Shown here: positions 1 to 4,785 of the stretch, piece by piece
Position numbering within the stretch: position 1 is the stretch's first letter
Layout of the letters: every line of letters begins with the position of its first letter
Assembly: GCA_013811715.1 (NCBI GenBank)
Contig: JACCUS010000163.1
Coordinates: forward strand, 1 to 5,049
Origin: Nocardioidaceae bacterium
GTDB lineage: Bacteria; Actinomycetota; Actinomycetes; Propionibacteriales; Nocardioidaceae
Reading direction: 5' to 3'
DNA: 5,049 nt
Made by a program: the position numbers and the translations under genes
The notes under the pieces: generated by a model
Seen by the model: the letters and a program-made list of their open reading frames with translations, nothing else
What the model was told of the DNA's origin: nothing
The model's database searches: none

Positions 1-600
1 CGACGGCAGCGCCTGCACGGCGGCCACGAGCGCGTCGGCGGTTCCAGGCATCCCGCCCGGCACCCCCATCACCAGGTCGCAGTGCACGCGCCCACCGAAA
101 GGCAGCCCGTGCTGGTCCAGCAGCCGATGCAGCGCCGCCACGTGTCCGAGGTCGAACAGCTCGAACTCCGGAACGACCTGCCGCTCCTGCGACGACTGGT
201 ACAGCTCGCACACGAACGGCCACGGGTTCATGAAGACGTCATCACCGAAGTTGGTCGTGCCCATCGTGAGCGAGCAGGAGTCGGGTTCGGCGTCCAGCAC
301 CTTCAACCGGTCCGCGAGCGGGTCGTGCACCGAACCACCGGTCGACAGCTGTACGACGAGTGAGGTGCTCTCCCGCATCGCGGCCACCGCCTCGGACAGC
401 AGTCCGCCGTCCAGCGTCGGCCTGTGCTCCCGGTCGCGGATGTGCAGGTGAATCATCGCCGCGCCAGCCGCCTCACACCGCGTCGCCGTGTCGACCAGCT
501 CCTCAAGCGTGGTGGGCAGCGCCGGGAAGTCGTCCTTGGCGGTCTCGGCGCCGGTCGGAGCGACGGTGATGAGGGTGGCGGGATGGGGGCTGCTGGCCAT
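1..600 (-). CDS. BKACE family (DUF849) beta-keto acid cleavage enzyme, C-terminus beyond left edge
   Basis: The 200 codons seen here encode the first two thirds of a BKACE-family protein; complete members usually have about 270-310 residues. The family is a zinc-dependent TIM barrel that condenses a beta-keto acid with acetyl-CoA, releasing acetoacetate and a new CoA ester. Visible signatures are VAPTGAE (residues 13-19), the metal-binding HLH in IHLHIRD (His51 and His53), QLSTGG (84-89), the SLTMGTTNFG strand and loop (110-119), and PEFELFDLGH (144-153). The remaining zinc ligand, an acidic residue near the C-terminus, lies outside the window. The ATG at 600 is used here; an ATG at 609 and a GTG at 630 are in frame, and none has a convincing Shine-Dalgarno site, so the start is uncertain. 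The gene is divergent from dtd across about 74 bp, in which I see no clear promoter. The substrate cannot be read from the sequence, because the family covers many beta-keto acids besides the lysine-fermentation substrate of Kce. Confidence 0.88.
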   Translation of the reverse strand, partial: MASSPHPATLITVAPTGAETAKDDFPALPTTLEELVDTATRCEAAGAAMIHLHIRDREHRPTLDGGLLSEAVAAMRESTSLVVQLSTGGSVHDPLADRLKVLDAEPDSCSLTMGTTNFGDDVFMNPWPFVCELYQSSQERQVVPEFELFDLGHVAALHRLLDQHGLPFGGRVHCDLVMGVPGGMPGTADALVAAVQALPS

Positions 601-674
601 GGCGGCCATCGTGCCAGACTCGGCCCGCACCGCCACCACCCCGATGGGGCCGGGCAGACGAGAGGAGCCCGACC

Positions 675-1100
675 ATGCGCGCCGTCGTACAACGCGTCTC
701 CCGGGCCTCGGTGGCCGTCGAGGAAGCGACCGTCGGGGAGATCACCGAGCCTGGCCTGCTCGTCCTGCTCGGAGTCACCCACGACGACACCGAGGCGAAG
801 GCCGCCGCGTTGGCAGGCAAGATCTGGGAGCTGCGGATCATGCGTGGCGAACGCTCCGCCTCCGACCTCGGCGCTCCAGTGCTCGTGGTCAGTCAGTTCA
901 CCTTGTACGCCGACACGCGCAAGGGCCGCCGCCCGTCCTGGTCTGCCGCAGCTCCGGGTCCGGTGTCGGAGCCTCGTTATGTCGAGTTCTGCGACGCGCT
1001 GGCGGCCCTCGGCGCCCGGGTCGAGCGCGGGGTGTTCGGCGCCCCGATGGACGTCGCACTCGTCAACGACGGCCCGGTCACGCTCATCGTGGAGGTGTGA
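675..1100 (+). CDS. dtd: D-aminoacyl-tRNA deacylase (DTD)
   Basis: This 141-residue cytoplasmic enzyme hydrolyses D-amino acids (D-Tyr and others) and mischarged glycine from tRNA, so keeping D-residues out of translation. It has the usual length of bacterial DTD and shows the family landmarks in order: N-terminal MRAVVQRVSRASV, the catalytic-pocket motif SQFTLYAD (73-80, with Thr76), KGRRPSW (83-89), and the C-terminal NDGPVT (131-136). The Gly133-Pro134 pair of that last motif corresponds to the Gly-cisPro element that rejects L-aminoacyl-tRNA across the dimer interface. The ATG is well supported by GAGAGGAG at 660-667, with 7 nt to the start. The next gene on the strand begins 102 bp downstream, so co-transcription with the LCP gene is possible but not shown. 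Confidence 0.97.
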   Translation: MRAVVQRVSRASVAVEEATVGEITEPGLLVLLGVTHDDTEAKAAALAGKIWELRIMRGERSASDLGAPVLVVSQFTLYADTRKGRRPSWSAAAPGPVSEPRYVEFCDALAALGARVERGVFGAPMDVALVNDGPVTLIVEV

Positions 1101-1190
1101 GTTTCCTCAGGAGTCGCCCAAAGCGGGCTGCGCGTGATTACGCTAACCCGGCATTTGTTGGCACACTTGTGGCTGACCCCACCCGGCGAC

Positions 1191-1195
1191 AAGGA
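1191..1195 (+). promoter_or_regulatory. Shine-Dalgarno site setting the LCP gene start at 1203
   Basis: AAGGA lies 7 nt before the ATG at 1203. The frame is open from a GTG at 1134, which would add 23 residues, but no comparable ribosome site precedes that GTG. The shorter start also gives the usual LCP layout: a hydrophilic charged N-terminus before the single membrane helix. Confidence 0.7.
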
Positions 1196-1202
1196 CGCGA
1201 GG

Positions 1203-2384
1203 ATGACTGACGACAACCCGCCAATCGGCCAAGGCCCGGATCAGGGCACCGGCGAAGTTGTCGACCCCACGTCCGACGAGGGTGACCGCAAGGACGCCGC
1301 CAGACGGACCCGGATCGGCCGACGCCGTGAGGGCACCGGGAGGCCAAGAGGCTTCATCCGCCGCCACAAGGCACTCCTCGCGTTGGGCGTGATCTTGCTG
1401 GTCATCGCCGGCTTCGCCGGCGGCTACCTGTGGAAGATCAACCAAAAGCTTGACAGCATCCCGCGGGTCGACGCAGACATCACCCCGGCCCCCGAGAAGG
1501 AGCAGCAGGAGGAAAACCATCCGCTCAACATCTTGCTGCTGGGCGCCGATCACGGCAACGTCGGCCAGTCGGTGGCCGAGGACCTCGAGGACGGTGAGTG
1601 GACGCAGGGGGCGCACTTGAGCGACACCATCATCTTGGTGCACATCCCGGCCGACCGGCAGAGCGTGCAGCTCGTCTCGATCCCGCGCGACACCTGGACG
1701 AAGATCGAAGGGTATCCGTCCGACAACGGCAGGGCCAAGATCAACGCCGCCTTCTCCTACGGCGGTCCGGCGCTGGCCGTGAAGACCGTCGAGGGCCTCA
1801 CCGGGATCACCATCGACCATCTGGCGATCATCGACTGGGTCGGCTTCAAGGATCTCACGACCGCGCTCGGGGGCGTGCGGGTCTACATCCCGGAGACGTT
1901 CGAGGACGAGTCGCAGAACGTCACCTGGAAGAAGGGCTGGGAGACACTTGAGGGCGAGGTCGCGCTGCAGTATGTGCGCACCCGCTACGGGCTCGACGAC
2001 GGCGACTTCGGCCGCATCGCCCGCCAGCAGAACTTCATGCGGGCGACGATGGCCAAGCTGTTGTCCGGCGGCACCACGCGCAACCCCGTCCAGATCTACA
2101 AGGTCGTCGACGTCATTGCCGAGTACCTGACGGTGGACGACTCATGGGACACTCGCGAGATCCGCGACCTAGCCTTGGGGATGCGCAGCATCAAGACCGA
2201 GAACGTGGAGTTCCTCACCGCTCCACTCGGTCGCTACGACACCAGTCGGGACGGGCAGAGCATCGTCCGGCTGGCGCCGAAGCAGAGCGACGCCCTGTTC
2301 GCCGCCATCACCGAGGAGGACATCTCCGGCTACCTGGCGAAGTATCCCGACGAGAGCCTGGACGACCCGACCTCGGTCAACTGA
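1203..2384 (+). CDS. LCP (LytR-CpsA-Psr) family membrane-anchored glycopolymer transferase
   Basis: A 393-residue protein. Residues 1-56 are polar and then strongly basic (RRTRIGRRR, RRHK), as expected for a cytoplasmic N-terminus. Residues 57-77 form one membrane helix (ALLALGVILLVIAGF...), and the rest is extracellular. The LCP domain begins at PLNILLLGAD (107-116) and shows LSDTIIL (139-145), the hallmark SIPRDTW (159-165), GRAKINAAFSYGG (176-188), GGVRVYIP (223-230) and RTRYGLDDGDFGRIARQQ (259-276), whose arginines and aspartates are expected to bind the polyprenyl pyrophosphate and metal. Family members transfer polymers such as arabinogalactan or teichoic-type glycans from lipid carriers to peptidoglycan; the polymer here is unknown. 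No LytR_C domain follows: the C-terminus is a short helical tail. The stop overlaps the 3' end of the convergent cupin gene. I saw no convincing promoter in the 102 bp upstream. Confidence 0.93.
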   Translation: MTDDNPPIGQGPDQGTGEVVDPTSDEGDRKDAARRTRIGRRREGTGRPRGFIRRHKALLALGVILLVIAGFAGGYLWKINQKLDSIPRVDADITPAPEKEQQEENHPLNILLLGADHGNVGQSVAEDLEDGEWTQGAHLSDTIILVHIPADRQSVQLVSIPRDTWTKIEGYPSDNGRAKINAAFSYGGPALAVKTVEGLTGITIDHLAIIDWVGFKDLTTALGGVRVYIPETFEDESQNVTWKKGWETLEGEVALQYVRTRYGLDDGDFGRIARQQNFMRATMAKLLSGGTTRNPVQIYKVVDVIAEYLTVDDSWDTREIRDLALGMRSIKTENVEFLTAPLGRYDTSRDGQSIVRLAPKQSDALFAAITEEDISGYLAKYPDESLDDPTSVN

Positions 2385-2766
2385 CCGACTTCTCCGGCGC
2401 GGTGGCGCGACTGTCGCGACTGTCGCGACCGTAGTCGTCGCTGAGACGCTCGATGTCGTCCTCGCCGAAGTAGCCGCCGGTCTGCACCTCGATGAAGACC
2501 AAGTCGACGTCGCCGGTGCTGGCCACCCGATGCGCAAGGCCAACAGGGATGTCGACGGTGCCACCCGGCTCGATGCGGCGATCCACCCCGTCGAGGGTCA
2601 CCAGACCGCTGCCCGCCACGACACACCAATGCTCCGAGCGACGCCGGTGCCGTTGATAGCTCAACCGCTGTCCGGCGCGCACGCAGATGCGCTTCACTCG
2701 AAAGCCGGTCCCCTCGTCGACGACCTCGTAGTACCCCCACGGGCGCTCGTCGCGCTCGATCACCAC
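2377..2766 (-). CDS. Stand-alone cupin similar to the C-terminal domain of type II phosphomannose isomerase
   Basis: This 129-residue single-domain protein matches the sugar-isomerase half of bifunctional mannose-1-phosphate guanylyltransferase/phosphomannose isomerase enzymes (ManC type). The characteristic blocks are RPWGYYEV (8-15), VKRICV (24-29), LSYQRHRRRSEHW (35-47), the second cupin stretch IPVGLAHRV (73-81), and EVQTGGYFGEDDIERLSDDYGR near the C-terminus. The likely metal ligands are His40, Glu45 or His46, and His79. A position that is often a second histidine in QxHxHRxEHW is Arg42 here. No nucleotidyltransferase domain is present, so it may isomerise mannose-6-phosphate and fructose-6-phosphate, or bind another sugar phosphate; catalysis is not established. 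The GTG start at 2766 is followed directly by a second GTG. The stop lies inside the end of the convergent LCP gene (8-bp overlap). It is 130 bp downstream of sseC on the same strand and may have its own promoter. Confidence 0.85.
   Translation of the reverse strand: MVIERDERPWGYYEVVDEGTGFRVKRICVRAGQRLSYQRHRRRSEHWCVVAGSGLVTLDGVDRRIEPGGTVDIPVGLAHRVASTGDVDLVFIEVQTGGYFGEDDIERLSDDYGRDSRDSRATAPEKSVS
2406..2429 (+). repeat. Short tandem repeat near the convergent gene junction
   Basis: The 9-bp unit CGCGACTGT occurs twice in tandem (2406-2414 and 2415-2423), followed by a partial third copy CGCGAC. It encodes the repeated DSR-DSR near the C-terminus of the cupin and contains self-complementary GTCGCGAC segments able to fold back. 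Its place just past the end of the LCP gene would suit a transcription-end structure, but there is no T-tract. Confidence 0.5.
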
Positions 2767-2776
2767 GGGCTGTCCC

Positions 2777-2782
2777 CCTCCT
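2777..2782 (-). promoter_or_regulatory. Strong Shine-Dalgarno site of the cupin gene
   Basis: On the minus strand AGGAGG, continuing into further Gs, lies 10 nt before the GTG at 2766. This favours the first of the two consecutive GTG codons and shows that the cupin gene has its own translation signal. Confidence 0.7.
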
Positions 2783-2814
2783 GTACGCCGTCACGGGCCG
2801 GACGACCGGAAGTC

Positions 2815-2843
2815 AGTCTAGGACTGCGTGGCGGCAGCCGAAA
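2815..2843 (-). promoter_or_regulatory. Candidate promoter of the cupin gene
   Basis: On the minus strand TAGACT (2820-2815) fits the actinobacterial TANNNT -10 pattern. It lies 17 nt after TTTCGG (2843-2838), a weak -35. Transcription would start near 2808, giving a leader of about 41 nt that contains the strong ribosome site. The promoter would uncouple the cupin from the sulfur genes upstream. The match is by eye only. Confidence 0.4.
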
Positions 2844-2896
2844 GCACATCGACGCGTGTGGCGGACGGCGGACTCTACAGCCGCGCGGCAGGCGGG

Positions 2897-3192
2897 TCAG
2901 ACCGCGACCTGCACCTCCGCCACGTCGCCGCGCGCCGCGGTTACCCGGGTGTCGACGGCCGCGACGCCCGGGGCGAGGGTCCGCAGCGTCCAACTGCCCG
3001 GTGCGGCGAAGAACCTGAACCGGCCGGTGTCGTTCGTCGGGACCTCCGCGGCGAACTCGCCACCCCGGTCGAGCAGCCGGACGTACGCCCCGCCCACCGG
3101 CTGGTGATCGCGCACGACGACGCCCTCGATGATCGACTCCCGGGACACGTCGACTCCCGCCACGCTCGCACCGCCATAACCGGCGGCGCAGC

Positions 3193-3196
<4 letters not shown>
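2897..3196 (-). CDS. sseC: SseC-like DUF1416 protein
   Basis: A 99-residue DUF1416 protein, the family of mycobacterial SseC1 and SseC2, which lie directly downstream of cysA-type thiosulfate sulfurtransferase genes. Visible features are Cys3 at the very N-terminus, a beta-rich core with IEGVVVRDHQPVGGAYVRLLD, and the conserved GRFRFFAAPGSWTLRTLAPG segment. The pattern resembles a small carboxypeptidase-regulatory or transthyretin-like beta-sandwich. There is no signal peptide or membrane segment. Its biochemical role is unknown; a link to sulfur metabolism rests on its neighbour and on conserved gene pairing. The ATG shares the 4-nt ATGA with the stop of the sulfurtransferase gene, which points to translational coupling and fixes the start. 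Confidence 0.9.
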
Positions 3197-4044
<848 letters not shown>

Positions 4045-4051
4045 GCGGTTA

Positions 4052-4068
4052 CCTCCAGAAACTGGTGG
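4052..4068 (-). promoter_or_regulatory. Hairpin sequestering the cysA2 Shine-Dalgarno
   Basis: The minus-strand RNA reads CCACCAGUUUCUGGAGG. CCAG pairs with CUGG around a UUU loop, then come an A-A mismatch and two further C-G pairs. The ribosome site GGAGG (4056-4052) is wholly within the 3' arm, so the fold would limit initiation at 4044. The stem is short and its stability is untested. It makes sense as the lower element of a leader-peptide attenuator. Confidence 0.5.
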
Positions 4069-4074
4069 ATCCGG

Positions 4075-4090
4075 CGGCACGAAGGTGCCG
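4075..4090 (-). other. 6-bp hairpin in the cysA2 leader RNA
   Basis: On the minus strand CGGCAC and GTGCCG form a perfect 6-bp stem around a CTTC tetraloop. No run of T follows, so a simple intrinsic terminator is unlikely. It lies just upstream of the SD-sequestering hairpin and may stack on it or compete with it. Confidence 0.5.
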
Positions 4091-4117
4091 GAAAGGGGGG
4101 CGATGCGGCGGCGGGCG

Positions 4118-4192
4118 GCGCGCTCTCGGAGCTGGCCCTGCTGGTGCTGGCGTTCAGCCGGTCGACGAGGGACAGGCTGGGGAGGAGCGCGC
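4118..4192 (-). other. Long-range 8-bp complementary arms in the cysA2 leader RNA
   Basis: On the minus strand GCGCGCTC (4192-4185) is perfectly complementary to GAGCGCGC (4125-4118), with 59 nt between. The upstream arm starts 10 nt after the leader stop codon, so it would be covered by a ribosome at the end of the leader ORF. It overlaps CTCCTCCCC (4187-4179), which contains CCTCC and could instead pair with the cysA2 GGAGG. The two pairings are mutually exclusive at the shared CTC. Confidence 0.35.
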
Positions 4193-4202
4193 GCTTACCC
4201 AG

Positions 4203-4280
4203 TCAGGGCGTGCGACACAGCGCGGTCGAGGTGTGACAAAGGTCTACCGCGCGACGTTTGGTCAGGTACGTCGACTCCAT
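4203..4280 (-). CDS. Cysteine-responsive leader peptide upstream of cysA2-sseC (Ms5788A type)
   Basis: A 25-codon ORF, ATG at 4280 and TGA at 4205-4203. Its peptide runs from MESTYL through TKRRAVDLC (residues 7-15) to ALCRTP (20-25). KRRAVDLC followed by an ALC segment is, to my knowledge, the signature of the short leader peptides found before sulfur-metabolism operons in Actinobacteria, including the mycobacterial Ms5788A family located before cysA2-sseC. In that family, low cysteinyl-tRNA stalls ribosomes on the cysteine codons and changes RNA structure to raise expression downstream. Only two cysteines, not adjacent, are present here (Cys15 and Cys22), both TGT. There is no good Shine-Dalgarno before the ATG, and a -10 hexamer lies 7 nt upstream, which suggests a leaderless mRNA. 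The peptide itself probably has no further function. Confidence 0.85.
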   Translation of the reverse strand: MESTYLTKRRAVDLCHTSTALCRTP

Positions 4281-4287
4281 GCCTATC

Positions 4288-4316
4288 AGCGTACGTGCGA
4301 GGTGCGCTTCGCCGAA
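4288..4316 (-). promoter_or_regulatory. Probable leaderless promoter of the leader-cysA2-sseC unit
   Basis: On the minus strand TTCGGC (4316-4311) is followed by a 17-nt spacer and TACGCT (4293-4288), a TANNNT -10. The A of the leader ATG follows after 7 nt, the normal distance from a -10 to the transcription start. The mRNA would therefore begin at the AUG. Confidence 0.65.
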
Positions 4317-4332
4317 CCTCCAGACCACATAG

Positions 4333-4347
4333 TGAGACGGCGTCTCA
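4333..4347. promoter_or_regulatory. Perfect 15-bp palindrome, candidate operator
   Basis: TGAGACG-G-CGTCTCA is a perfect inverted repeat with a one-base centre. It covers the stop codon of the moaD-like gene (TGA at 4347-4345, minus strand) and lies about 53-67 bp before the inferred start of the leader transcript, just upstream of its -35. Such compact dyads are typical of dimeric repressor or activator sites. As RNA it could fold only into a short 5-bp stem, and no T-tract follows, so a terminator is less likely. The cognate regulator is unknown. Confidence 0.5.
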
Positions 4348-4698
4348 TACATCGGTGCCACCGGCGAACGGCGGCAACACCTCGACCACGTCCCCCTCGG
4401 CGACGGCGACGTCGGCGGGACTGCGCGAGCCGATCGGCTGCTCCCCCAACAGCAACGAGCAGATGCTCAGCACCTTGTCGAACCGCGGCTCGTCGGAGTG
4501 CGCCGCGCGTGCGGACTCCAGCACCTCGCCGACGGTGCCACCGCGGAACGTCTCCTCGGCACAGCCGGCAGCAGCGCGGGCCGCCGCCCAGTAGCGAACC
4601 GTGACCGCTGGCTGCCCTTCTCCAGACGACGCCGCACCGCCCGGCACTGCCCCGGGTGCCGTCTCGCCGGGTGTCACCGCCGTCAGCGACTCCTCCAT
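4345..4698 (-). CDS. MoaD/ThiS-family sulfur-carrier protein with extended C-terminus
   Basis: A 117-residue protein. Residues 1-30 are a low-complexity, Gly/Ala/Pro-rich extension; the ubiquitin-like beta-grasp domain starts at VTVRYWAAARAAAG (32-45). The conserved end VAEGDVVEVLPPFAGG (99-114) contains the diglycine that is adenylated and thiocarboxylated in MoaD, ThiS and CysO proteins. Here three residues, TDV, follow the diglycine, whereas functional carriers usually end in GG; this implies trimming by a protease or a changed role. The pathway (molybdopterin, thiamine, cysteine or other) cannot be read from the sequence, but the neighbouring sulfurtransferase makes sulfur transfer reasonable. 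No Shine-Dalgarno precedes the ATG at 4698. GACAAT (4711-4706) lies 7 nt before it, so a leaderless mRNA is possible. A GTG at 4677, preceded by GGAGGAG at 12 nt, is an alternative that leaves the domain intact. Confidence 0.85.
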   Translation of the reverse strand: MEESLTAVTPGETAPGAVPGGAASSGEGQPAVTVRYWAAARAAAGCAEETFRGGTVGEVLESARAAHSDEPRFDKVLSICSLLLGEQPIGSRSPADVAVAEGDVVEVLPPFAGGTDV

Positions 4699-4701
4699 GT
4701 C

Positions 4702-4730
4702 CGGTATTGTCGCAAACAGCTCCGATACCG
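4702..4730. promoter_or_regulatory. Divergent promoter region with an inverted repeat (moaD-like / glnR)
   Basis: CGGTATTG (4702-4709) and CGATACCG (4723-4730) form an inverted repeat with 7 of 8 matching positions. Their centres are 21 bp apart, about two helix turns, so both arms face the same side of the DNA. The left arm overlaps GACAAT (minus strand, 4711-4706), a possible -10 of the moaD-like gene. The right arm overlaps TACCGT (plus strand, 4726-4731), a possible -10 of glnR. A protein bound here could control both genes. No convincing -35 is seen for either. Confidence 0.4.
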
Positions 4731-4785
4731 TGGTGAACAGCCACGGGGGTGGACACAGTCGGAGCGAGGCAAGGAGGCGGACCCG

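Noticed and set aside
1116..1128. GCCC-AAAGC-GGGC hairpin after dtd as a terminator
   Set aside because: The stem is only 4 bp and is not followed by a T-tract; chance is likely in this composition.
1139..1144. TACGCT as a -10 element for the LCP gene
   Set aside because: The same hexamer as in the leader promoter, but no -35 is present at 16-18 nt, so I do not call a promoter.
1134..1202. GTG at 1134 as the LCP gene start
   Set aside because: It lacks a ribosome site and adds 23 atypical residues; the ATG at 1203 has AAGGA at 7 nt.
424..1210. Two long overlapping plus-strand reading frames (424-1137 and 488-1210)
   Set aside because: They are Arg/Pro/Ser-rich shadows of the BKACE and dtd genes, with no family pattern, and both conflict with the well-supported dtd frame.
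1143..1820. A 225-codon minus-strand reading frame
   Set aside because: It is antisense to the LCP gene and has the composition of an antisense frame in GC-rich DNA; the LCP frame has clear conserved motifs.
2881..2897. GCCGCGCGGC palindrome after sseC as a terminator
   Set aside because: It is short and CG-only with no T-tract, so it is not distinguishable from base composition.
4045..4080. Longer sulfurtransferase start at 4080
   Set aside because: It would translate through the GGAGG ribosome site that serves the ATG at 4044 and adds a proline-rich segment not typical of the family.
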